Part shown: piece by piece, positions 35,060 to 44,800 of the stretch
Numbering within the stretch: position 1 is the first letter of the stretch
Layout of the letters: each line of letters starts with the position of its first letter
DNA from: Isoetes taiwanensis
Lineage: Eukaryota; Streptophyta; Lycopodiopsida; Isoetales; Isoetaceae
NCBI GenBank assembly: GCA_021234155.1
Contig: JAJEKV010000102.1
Span: 2,104,456 to 2,168,455, forward strand
Reading direction: 5' to 3'
Length of the DNA stretch: 64,000 nt
Program-made: the position numbers and the translations under genes
Notes under the pieces: generated by a model
Seen by the model: the letters and a program-made list of their open reading frames with translations, nothing else
The model's database searches: none
What the model was told of the DNA's origin: nothing

Positions 35060-37483
35060 ATGGCCAGAACACTGTTGCTAAGCATGAAGGTACCAGCCTG
35101 TTTCTGGGGTGAAGCTATAGCTACTGCAGCCTATTTGGTAAATAGAGCTCCTCATGCTAAACTTGAGTTCAAAGTTCTTGAAGATATATGGTCAAGTAAA
35201 CCTCCTGTTCTTAAACATTTGAAAGTTTTTGGGTGCAAAGCTTTTGTAAAGTTGAATATTCCAAACTCCAAGCCAGGCAGTCAAGCAAAATTGTGCATGT
35301 TCATAGGCTACTGCAGTAACAGAAAAGCATACAGATTCATTGACCTTGAGACTCGGAAATTAGTGATCAACTGCCATGCTGAATTCAATGAGTATGAGAG
35401 TTGTTTTCCTCAAGCCAAGGCAGAAGCATCCACATTTGTCATTGTTGCAGACATAGAAGTGCCCAGCAAAAATTTATTTATTGTATCAGCAGCTCACCTG
35501 GAGAATACCAACATAGAAGGGAATGATGTCATAGGAAGTAATGATGTTATAACAAATACTGATGCTGAGAATGAGCTTACAGGAGATAATGATGCCACAG
35601 AGTATGCAAATGACCATCTTGATGCAGTAAGACCTGCACGTCATAGGAGGCCTCCTGCATGGCTGCAGGATTATGTCTTTTCAACCACAGATCATGCTAT
35701 TGAACCACAAAGTTACCTTGAGGCTATTAATAGCAATGAAACGATCAGTGAATTGCTGCTATGCAAGTTGAACTTGCATCAATTCAAGAAGCTAGGACTT
35801 GGTCCTTAGTTGAAAAACCAACTGACAGAAACATAATAGGGTCCAAATGGGTGTTCAAAATCAAATACAGTAGTGATGGCAGCATTGATCGATTTAAAGC
35901 AAGATTGGTGGCCAAGGGCTTTACACAGATATATGGAATAGACTATGACAGAACCTTTGCACCTGTTGTTAAACTAACATGTGTAAGAGCTATCTTAGCA
36001 TATGGATGCCAACAGCATTATCACATACATCAAATGGATGTCACAAATGCCTTTTTGCACGGAGAACTTGAGGAGGAGCTTTATTTAGAATAGCCAGAGG
36101 GTTCCATTCAAGGATCCAATCTGGTCTGCAGGTTGCATAAAGCAATATATGGTCTGAAACAAGCCTCAAGAACTTGTTATTCCAGGCTGAATCAAGTGCT
36201 TCTTATGCTTGGCTTCCAAGTAAGTGCAAATGATCCTGGTGTTTATTTTTTATTCATGCCTTTTCCTATACTTGTATCATGCAGCTCAAGAAAATGAATT
36301 AGCATTGCTGAAGGAGCAACTCCATAGACAGTTCAGGATGAAAGATTTAGGCATGATACATCATTTTCTTGGCATACAAATTAACTATGACAAGGAGAAG
36401 GGGAAGTGTTTTTACATCAAGAGAAATACTTGGTTGATCTATTGCACAGGGTGGACATGATAAATTGCAAAACAGTTGCAACCCCTCTTGAGTATGGAGT
36501 AAACAAGGGGGGTTCACAGTTTTGGGCGTATAACCCATTTGCATGCACGGGTAGGGGTTTTTTTGGACCCATTTTCGTACATATACGGTCGGCAGGGGGT
36601 CCTTTTTCTAGTATTTTTTGCACTATCGTAGGTAATTTTTATTCGAAAGGGGTCAAAATTTGCTTTTAAAGATCCGTATACAGGGGGGTTTTTTCCCACC
36701 CCATGCACGCAGATGGCATATCCCCCTTATACATGAGTGAATCCCCCTTGGGAGTAAATTTGATTGCATCAGGTGAGTCTTGCTTCAAAATCTCTTCTAT
36801 ATTCACAAACAATATAGGAATATTTTGGGAACTCTGAACTTTGCAGCAGTAGCCACAAGGCCTGACTTATCCTTGGCACTGTCCAAATTGAATCAATTTG
36901 CAAATAACCCAAAGCATAGTCACTGTTGCTCGCTCAAACGATGCCTAAGGTATGTTGCAGGAACTTCAAAGTTTGGAGTTGCTTTTGATGCTAATGGCAG
37001 CAAAGAGATTATTGGATACACAGATTCAGATTGGGGTGGGGATCCAGACAGAAAATCCATCTCTGGGTATGTCTTTACTTTTGCAGGAGGAATCATAAGC
37101 TGGAGCAACTTTAAGCAAAAATGCATTGCACAATCCACCACCGAAGCTGAATTTTATGCAATTGCACATGGTTTTAATGAAGCCATTTGGTTACAAAGGT
37201 TAGCAATTGAATTGAAAATTCATGATAGCACAGGGATGACCTTGATAGCAGATAATCAAGGAGCTATGAAGGTTTCTATGACCCTGCTGAGCACAAGAGA
37301 ATGAAACATATTGACATTAGTTATCATTACATCAGGGGCATTCTAGACACAGGTACCTTGAAGCTGGTTTACTGCCCTACAGAAGAAATGGTTGCTGATG
37401 GTATGACGACGGCATTGGGAACTATTAATTTCCAGAAGTTTCTTGAAATGATTGGATTAAGGAGGGCAAACACTTAAGTGGGG
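35060..37483 (+). pseudogene. Ty1/copia pol: integrase end, reverse transcriptase, RNase H
   Basis: The first frame (35060-35809) gives the integrase C-terminal part (MARTLLLSMKVPACFWGEA, YLVNRAPHAK, FGCKAFVKLN, RFKF-like region) and the linker. A frameshift near 35780 leads to reverse transcriptase ([58 protein letters not shown]) and AIYGLKQASR. The region that should hold the catalytic YVDD (near 36240-36280) is missing. A hAT-like MITE interrupts the gene at 36504-36750. RNase H follows (36800-37304: TRPDLSLALSKLNQFANNP, YTDSDWGGDPDRKSISGYVF, QSTTEAEFYA). Earlier gag, protease and most of integrase are absent, replaced by Helitron sequence. Confidence 0.92.
36504..36750. mobile_element. 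247-bp hAT-like MITE with 8-bp target duplication
   Basis: The insertion begins CAAGGGGGGTTCAC and ends GTGAATCCCCCTTG, near-perfect terminal inverted repeats, and is flanked on both sides by GGAGTAAA (36496-36503 and 36751-36758). Removing it and one target copy restores the copia frame (YGVN then LIASGES). Subterminal sequences are also inverted (CATTTGCATGCACGGG against CCATGCACGCAGATGG). The 8-bp duplication and CA...TG ends point to the hAT superfamily. It has no coding capacity. Confidence 0.93.
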
Positions 37484-37740
37484 GTGTGAAAATATTAAGT
37501 GTTTAAACAAGTTTCCATTTTTGGTTATTACTCTGTAAGTCATGTTTTAGCAAGTAGTTAAGCGGTTGGAGAAATTGTGGGCGGTTGACCAGAAATTGTG
37601 GCACTAGTAACTCCGTGATTCCCAGCTTAATTGATGGAGATACTTGTATCTGAACTGAAAATATTTTACTAATGAAACACTGTGTTTTGATCATTCGTGT
37701 TCTTGCCTTGTTATCTTGATCACTTCTACATCAAATTCAT
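37471..37740 (+). mobile_element. Copia polypurine tract and 3' LTR
   Basis: AAGTGGGGG (37476-37484) is a polypurine tract, followed by TGTGAAAATATTAAG, the expected TG start of an LTR, after the end of RNase H. The 3' limit is uncertain; a TTCTACA near 37730 could be the end. Confidence 0.6.
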
Positions 37741-38031
37741 TGTTATTTCTGAGTTTAATTAACACTACCTCCATCTCCTCTACATCTAACTGAAGTTTTT
37801 CACTATTGTTTAACAATTGTGTTTATTTGAATGAAGGCCTTGAATCTGGCACTAATAACTATTGATACATGTGAAACTTTATTGCAAAGTATTACATTGA
37901 GTGCTTCTATTTCCAAAAGCATTTGGGTCAGAGACGACTTTGATTATAGGTCCGGTGATAAAGTAAGGACTGAATGATATAATTATATGATGTGATTCAA
38001 GGATCTCTTAAATCACATATAGAAGAAAGGT

Positions 38032-38877
38032 TCAAAAACCAGACATTATGCTGCAATGATTGGAGGCAAAGGAGGTGTCATCTAACAGAGCATACCCTAT
38101 AGTTGGTTGTAGTCTAATAAGGTTCCAAAATGCAGTATCAAGAAAAGATTGGAATATGAGACCATATGACACTGGGTTGCAATTGGCCCTGATGTCTTGT
38201 GTAATTTCTTTTTCTACGCCAGGGTCCTCAGATTTTCCATCATCTAGATTTGGTTGGGGCACCGCTAGTCTGTAATTCGTATGGCCCAAGCTCTGGGGTC
38301 TTTTCCAGCCCTTTGCAGAGTTATGGCCAAAATTGTTCCAAAAACTCCTGATTTTAGCATCAGTTCGACCGGGCATCTGCTTCGAGATTTGAGACCATCT
38401 GATACGCAACAACGCATAAGTCACCATTTCAACGTTTGTGTGCATTTAACCATAAACCCAACTATTAGGCTATTACCTGTTACCATGGACAGATTGGAGT
38501 TCAAAAACAAGCTGTTTTTCATGCGGGGAGAAATCTCCTCTTCTAATGCCAGGTCTGAGGTGATTAAGCCATCTGGTTCTACAACTCCGGCCACAACGCT
38601 GTAATCCTGAAGCAAAGAGAAAGATAAACCGGGCAGCAAAATACAGTCTTTATTCCCGTTGCAAAATGTGAAGGGCTCAGGATTCTGATAAGTTAGTATA
38701 CATGGTGGTAAGTCATAGAAACACAGAAACGCTGCTAAGTCACTATTATTGGAATGACAATGGCATTCTTAGGTTACCAGTTTGAAGGGGAATGTACTCC
38801 CACCTGCGCGCTCCATGTCTGTACACAAATGCCTTGAGCTTCTCATCCTCTTCAGGGGACCACAGCCGCTTCTTCAT
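38032..38877 (-). CDS. R2R3-MYB transcription factor, three exons
   Basis: Exons 38877-38778, 38606-38477 and 38398-38032 join in phase with GT/AG borders to give 198 residues. R2 begins almost at the N-terminus (LWSPEEDEKLKAFVYRHG, RRWEYIP) and continues LQRCGRSCRTRWLNHLRPG. R3 follows with Phe at its first aromatic position (GDFSPHEKQL, GNRWSQISKQMPGRTDAKIR, SFWNN). Intron positions are those usual in plant R2R3-MYBs. The protein would bind DNA in the nucleus as a transcription regulator. The R3 recognition helix is divergent (DAKIRSFW against the usual DNEIKNYW), and the tail after R3 is short (about 95 residues) with no motif I recognise. An in-frame stop just upstream supports this start codon. 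The gene is open throughout and probably functional. Confidence 0.93.
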
Positions 38878-38907
38878 CTTTGTATGTACCAAGTGCACTG
38901 CCCTTCA

Positions 38908-38913
38908 TTTATA
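38908..38913 (-). promoter_or_regulatory. Candidate TATA box of the MYB gene
   Basis: TATAAA on the minus strand lies only 31-36 bp upstream of the proposed start codon, which would give almost no leader. It may be coincidental, or transcription may start elsewhere. Confidence 0.25.
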
Positions 38914-38943
38914 GAGTGTCATAGAATTTGGATCCGGGCTGCC

Positions 38944-39010
38944 ACCCGCATTAGCCTGTAAGCGGATCCCGGAATTGAACACCCGCATTACTTAGCCTGT
39001 AAGCGGATTC
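38944..39010. repeat. Short direct duplication upstream of MYB
   Basis: ACCCGCATTAGCCTGTAAGC (38944) is repeated as ACCCGCATTACTTAGCCTGT followed by AAGCGGATTC (38981-39010). It lies in the likely promoter region. Confidence 0.7.
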
Positions 39011-40484
39011 ACGTATACATTCTTCCAACCTCCTCTAATCGACCTATAGACACCGGTGAAGGTGACCTGAACGCAATATCCCGCATACAATGTGAAATTC
39101 CCAGTTTATGGGCTAGAATAATAGCGTCCTCCTGCCCGGGACGTCCTCTTATAGGCATTATGGCCCAGGAGATATGGCCAGGAGGGCTATGTGGCTAGGA
39201 AATGCCAAGGCCATATGGTAGTTTGGCCGAGACTGATAGATTAAATCCAGCCTGTACACGTGGTGCCCATAACAGAGACATTTTCTGCCCGCTTAACAAC
39301 GATTTATTATTGTTTGGATTATCTTTTAGACTATTCATCATTGCTTTGCATGTATCTGTATCTAATATAATTGTGATTTGCATGTGCAGATTTGGAGAAA
39401 GGGACCTGAGTAGCTAACAGTATGCAACTTTTAACTTTTCGCATTATTTTCCTAGCAAGCAAATCAACTTCATCAGCATGCTTCATCTATGCGATAAAGC
39501 TTTCTCTCCAGTTTCTCTTTTGTGTGGGCATTGTTATCTAAAAGCTTGAACTAATTCTTTTTTCTGGTAAAGTTCCATCTCTGCTTTCATGTAGAATGAA
39601 ATCAAGAAGCTTTGGTTTTAATCTCAAGCTGCTACTTCAGGTAACTTCTAGCTTCTAACCATAAACCTTGCTGGAAAACATAGTAAACGTGTATGCTGGA
39701 TTGTAGCAAAATATAGCTATGCCACGCTTTTGTATTTTGTGGCAGTGTTTTATTTTATAATACCCAACGTCATGCACAACATGTATTGCCTGATGTTGGA
39801 TGGTAGCTTTCCGGTTGGTGATATCTCCCTAATCGTAAGGAGTTATGAGTGTTGTAACTTGGGTTGGCCACGTCCAAGAAAACTCTTTCATAAAATTATA
39901 GGAGCAATTTGTAAATTACACACGTCTTATATTTTCTATCTCTTGTACTTTCCTCTTGGAAGTCTTTCCTATCTCTTGTACTTTTCTCTTGGAAGTCTTT
40001 CATTCCTCTTGTGGTTATTTGGACAAGAATTTGATTTTTGGTGCAGATTCAACTGTTGCTGGACTCCTTGCAATGTTTGGCACACCATTTCAATGGCAAC
40101 AATACCATCATCACCCTCCATGATAATCTGTGTATTTTCCTTTAGGCAAGGTCATTAAATTTCTATAGGCGAACTAAGATGTCCAAGGTACAAGGCATAT
40201 CTAAAACTATTTTCTACTCCATATGCCCTTCGGGGTTGACTACCCTTACCACTACAAAGATTAAGATTAATTTGGACTATTTCTAATGTGTAGAAACTCA
40301 AGTTTAGGTATTAGGTTTGGGACATAAAACTAAATTTAAAACTCTCCCTCGGCTAGAATAACTCCACCAAGAAGTTTCTTCTTTCTTGGTTTTCCATAAC
40401 TTGGAATATTTTTCTCATTGTCATGGCTCCATAACCAACTTTCTTTGGCCCATAACTAACAATGGTTAATGATCATGAACTCTA
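39011..40484. other. No gene recognised
   Basis: The open frame at 39730-40158 contains a duplicated string (TCTCTTGTACTTT / CTTGGAAGTCTTTC near 39945-40000). A segment near 39818-39870 (GATATCTCCCTAATCGTAAG) resembles 48460-48495. The part next to the primer-binding site at 40485 is presumably leftover internal sequence of the family A retrotransposon. Confidence 0.4.
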
Positions 40485-40496
40485 TCTCTGATACCA
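40485..40496 (-). other. Retrotransposon primer-binding site
   Basis: The minus strand reads TGGTATCAGAGA, complementary to the 3' end of initiator-Met tRNA, two bases after the end of the LTR. This identifies the adjacent LTR as a 5' LTR of a minus-strand element. Confidence 0.8.
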
Positions 40497-40498
40497 AA

Positions 40499-40788
40499 TA
40501 AAATGCTCCTAGGGCATTTAACACTTGAAAATCAACATAGAGAAATGATTGAGACTAGAGTAATACATAACTTTCTTTGGTTATGAGAACTTTAGTAACA
40601 ATGGTCCTTGACACTCAAAATCCAAGTTTCCAACTACTCATAGTCCATATAAAATCTATCCCTTGACATCTCCGCTATTATCCCATGTTTCCCGTTGTGC
40701 AAAACTCACGTAGCTACCACCATTATCTATAAGGAGAAATAAGAGAAAGATGGGGTTAGTCCTAGGGAGGACTAAGTGGGTAAACCAT
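40499..40788 (-). mobile_element. Family A LTR, 3' portion (split by insertion)
   Basis: It matches 15090-15371 in reverse complement (AAGTGTTAAA, AAGGACCATTGTTACT, ATTTCTCC, GGACTAAGTGGGTAAACCAT). It stops at TAAACCAT, and the missing part resumes at 48033. The intact copy at 14694 shows the two halves are contiguous without the insertion. Confidence 0.85.
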
Positions 40789-41040
40789 TCTGGGAAGGGA
40801 CTCGCAATAGACACAAAACCGGCCGATAGATAGGCTTGTCATTCATCACAGCAACCGTATACAATGTTTTGAAGAATAGAGAGGGGTAGCCGACCATAGG
40901 AACAATATCGGACTACCCCGTAAAAAGAAATGTGCATAGGCAATATAGAAGGGTAATGGCGACAACTTCTCACCGGGATAAAAAACCCCGCCCTTTCGGG
41001 TTTTCGAGGAAAACCCTAATGAGAAATGGTCGCCAACAAC

Positions 41041-41201
41041 CTTGAATGTGTTGCCTGGAAAACCGAAGGAGATGGATTGATGGTGAACACAAATATAGCA
41101 GGACCCCAGAAGACGGCAGAATCCTCGAATATGTTGCCTGGAGAGCCGAAAAGGTGGGTTGATGGCGAACACAAATATAGCAGGACTCCAGAAGACCGCG
41201 G
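41041..41201. repeat. 82-bp imperfect tandem duplication
   Basis: TTGCCTGGAAAACCGAAGGA at 41051 and TTGCCTGGAGAGCCGAAAAG at 41133 head two copies, both continuing through GATGGTGAACACAAATATAG or GATGGCGAACACAAATATAG to CAGAAGAC. Confidence 0.85.
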
Positions 41202-41344
41202 AAAACCTGCAGCAACTCAAAAGAACCCAAAAAATACCCGTGAATGGTTAGAAAAACGACCATGCATGGCAGGGACAAGGCAAGCCGCACAATCAAAAAC
41301 CTGCAAAGAAGAGCAAATTAGAAACATAAAAGGCAAAGACCCAA

Positions 41345-41565
41345 AAGGTGGAGAAGCATCACCCAAAATGGGTGGAAAACAATTATCGTCCACCCTCAAG
41401 GTGGAAATAAATAGCATCACCCTCAAGGTGGAAATAAACAAAGATCACCCTCAAGGTGGAAATAAACAAAGATCACCCTCAAGGTGGAAATAAATAGCAT
41501 CACCCACGGTGGAGATAGCATCACCGAAAGGTGGAGAAAGCATCACCCAATGGGTGGAAAATAAC
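41345..41565. repeat. Minisatellite of short hairpins, about 28-bp period
   Basis: Eight or so units of the form (A/G)TCACC-loop-GGTGGA occur in a row. The loops differ (CTCAA, AAAAT flanked by CC/GG, CGAAAG-like, AAT), but the stem CACC/GGTG is kept. The central four are near identical at 28-bp spacing (CACCCTCAAGGTGGAAATAA). Related hairpins recur in unit 2 near 42630-42675 (CACCCGAAGAGTGGA, CACCCAGCGAATGGA). Confidence 0.88.
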
Positions 41566-41817
41566 ATATGAAAAATGACATGATAGTGATGCAAAAACAT
41601 TATTATAGTAAATGCAAAGTGAACAACAACAAAAGTGCAAGGCCCAAAACACAAATGAAACAGACGTCCCCAATCGAAAGGAAAGGGGAGGGAAGCTACG
41701 AGAAGGAAGGAAGTCACTTGGAGAAGACGCCGATAACCGGTCCTGAAGGGGAAAGAGCCTTATATAATGGCTCGTCCCTCCCCAGAATGGCGATCCGAGG
41801 GCTCGGATCGATGCGAT

Positions 41818-44800
41818 TCTGGGAAGGGACTCGCAATAGATACAAAACCGGCCGACTACCAGAGAACTTCCTAACTATAAGCCCCGCCGCCGCGAAACCT
41901 CCAAGTGTTGAGTCGGGTCACGAAGCACGTAGTGAGAGTGAGAAGAAGAGGATCGCTAGCGGCCGAGAGCACGAGCTGCATCATGTGGAACCCCGCGACA
42001 TATCGAGATTAAAGCTAAAAAGCCACACATATGGTCTGCTATTATAATGCAAAAGAAGGAATGAATATGAAAGAGGTTGTAGACATGTTAGCACAAACAA
42101 GAGCAAGGTTAAGAGGAAAAATTAAGATGAATGTTAATGTAAATCAACATAAATCGAGCAAATTAAAATTAATCAAAAATTAAGATTAAGGTTAATGTTA
42201 AAGAGGGTGAAGTAGTCAAAAGAGAGGTTATGGCCAATGAAAAGGAGAAGATCAGGGTCAAAACTGCTAAGGTCAAGATGGGGTGCAAGGAGGTAAGCCA
42301 GATAGCAGAGAGGGATAAATGAAAATACAATGACTAGGTAAAGTGACGGATTATAAATAAAGCTAGGGCCATATGGAGGGTCTGAAATACTAAAGCAAAA
42401 ACACAGTAGTGGACATGATAAAGGAACAAAAAACACAAGGACTATCGGAAGGAACATGTTAGAAAAGAAGAACGCCCGTTGAAATGTAAAATATAAAAGA
42501 ACACCTAAGGATAAGGCCGAATGAACGTGCATGACGGCGAAGCGGCAAGCTGCACAACAACGAGCACTCAAAGCGATGTGAGCGATTAGTAATGAGGAAA
42601 ATCAACAATACATGAAAAAGAGAAGATAGCATCACCCGAAGAGTGGAGAAAAAGCGTCACCCAGCGAATGGAAGAAAAAACCGTGATAAATAGAAATTTG
42701 ACGTCTAGCAAAATAGATTACATGAAGGAACATCGCCAAAATATAAAAACCCAATAGGAAACTAGATACCAGGTGTGAATAAGCGCATAGATAAGAGACC
42801 CAACAATGTCCTAAATGCAATTTGCCCAAAGAAAAACAATTCCAATGTAACCTCTAATTCCATTTCAAGATGTCAAATGCATAAAGACCGATTTAAAAAT
42901 ATGCCCTAAACCAGAGAATAAAAATAAAGTATACCAATGTCTGAAGTCGAGCAGTCTAATGGCAAGAGGCAAGCACCAGACAAGGGGACAGAAGGGAAAT
43001 CAAGCAAACACGGAGCACGAGCACATCCTGCAGGGTCGCGTATGCTGCTCCTAGCCAAAAGACATCGCGGATATCGGTAAAGAAGACCCAAGTCGAGAGA
43101 ATGTTAAGATGGTGATGTTTGAAGGGAGGAGGGCCAAATGTGAAAACCAAGTCAAAGGTAAAAGTTACGGCGAAGGATATCGAGGAGATAGAGGTTGAGA
43201 GTGCCAAGGGTCGGGTAGGAGTAATGAGGTGAGTCCAATAACCAACTGAGGAAATGGGTAATGAGAACGCAACAACTACATATTGTCATGTGAAAATTAT
43301 AGCATGCCACATCTAGATACCAAATAAGGCAACTCGTGAGAAACATTAAAAATCTTATACTGGACAAATAAATGGGCATATGTAGAGATGACAATCCATA
43401 ACATAACATATCAAGAGGTCAGGAGTACCAGGACAACAAAGAAAATGCTTTAAAACCAAGTGTGAAGCAAATGTCCAACAAAAGGATAGCAAAACAGAAC
43501 AAGACCTCGCGCACGAAAGTGTAAACCGATACTTGACAAATCTACCTCCACATCTAAATGCAAAAAGCGACATTCCAATACATAGATATATGGAAAATGG
43601 GTGTAGAAACACACTTGACATAGGGCCAATGGCCATAAACCCATAGAAAATATGTATAAGAAGCAGGCAATGCAATATGCGAAAATGCCAAGTATAGATC
43701 ACCGAAGAGAAGCAATATTAGACCCGGAAAATAGGAAACAAAGAACGAGGCGAGCAACGAACTAAGAAAATACTCAATGAAGCGCATCAAAAGAAAAGAA
43801 GGCATGCTCCCCCCCTGATACGCAACACGCAATGTCCATAAGGCACACCATATGTGTCCACAAAGATAAAAAAGTGGAGATAATCAATCCATAATCGACC
43901 ATAGACATATTATATCGATATAGCATCATAAAATCACTGTCAGACAAATCAACGTAAGACAAAAAAGGAATTAGTCATAATTATGTGACACGTGTAGAAG
44001 CCAAGGTTAAGGAGAAGACAAAGGTTAGCCAAGGTCAAGATCGACTGCATATAGGGAGAAAGCCAGAAAGTATCATATTCCAACAAAAAACAATAGCTCA
44101 AAGTTACAACTCACAACCCATGTCAATAGCAGCAAAATCCATAACTACAAAAGAACATTAAGGACAATCACCCAAATGACATAATGAAAACACCATGTAT
44201 AGTAACGTCTACCAAATGCATCAGAACAAACGTGAAGGCTACGCATGCCTATAGCAAAAAAGGGAGCTCAAAAAGCTCAGATAAATTTCCGTGACCAATA
44301 GCCCAGAATGAAATATCAATTAAGGAAATGGATATGGTTATAACTGGATCTATAGCATGTGGATAAATTAAGATGGAAAGGCCTATGGGGAAATAGACAA
44401 GCGAACAACCGATAGAAAACAAGGTTGAGGTTAGGTGCAAAGGAGCGGCAATCGAAGTCAAAACTAACTGAGATCAAACTTCGGTAGTAGGATAGGGATG
44501 GAGATACATGAAAACAAGCAAAAGGCCAAGTGAAAGTGGAAAAGGGCAAGATTGAGATCATGTCAAGAACACAGCCAAGGTCGGGCCGAATCGAAGAGGA
44601 GATCCAAAGTAATCATAAAAGATGCAAAGAGACAAGGCGCAAAGAAAATATAAGGTACCATAGTAGCAAATGAGAGCAAAATGATAAAGAATCAGTAGCC
44701 TAAGAACATTTAAACTCAAAAGCAAAAGGGCAAAGGTATATGGAAATGATGATGCAATAGTGTGAGAAGTATCCAAATATGCCGCAACACATAAGAATAT

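Larger units (their letters stand above)
40789..41817 (+). mobile_element. Helentron-like non-autonomous element, unit 1 (1029 bp)
   Basis: It begins TCTGGGAAGGGACTCGCAAT directly after host LTR sequence and ends CGGATCGATGCGAT, where an identical-type 5' end starts again. The 5' terminus is inverted at an internal site near the 3' end (CTCGTCCCTCCCCAGA, 41771-41786). A perfect hairpin GATCCGAGGGCTCGGATC (41792-41809) ends 8 bp before the terminus. Asymmetric inverted repeats plus a 3' hairpin are the structure described for Helentron-type rolling-circle elements. Inside are an 82-bp imperfect tandem duplication (41041-41201) and a hairpin minisatellite (41345-41560). No coding sequence is credible. 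Confidence 0.75.

Noticed and set aside
39730-40158. 142-codon open frame
   Set aside because: Hydrophobic, contains a local duplication and resembles sequence next to another LTR copy; no gene evidence.
40789-41855. Interpretation of the tandem ends as ordinary LTRs
   Set aside because: Copies stop exactly at the host junctions, no primer-binding site or polypurine tract adjoins them, and the repeated ends enclose unrelated interiors.
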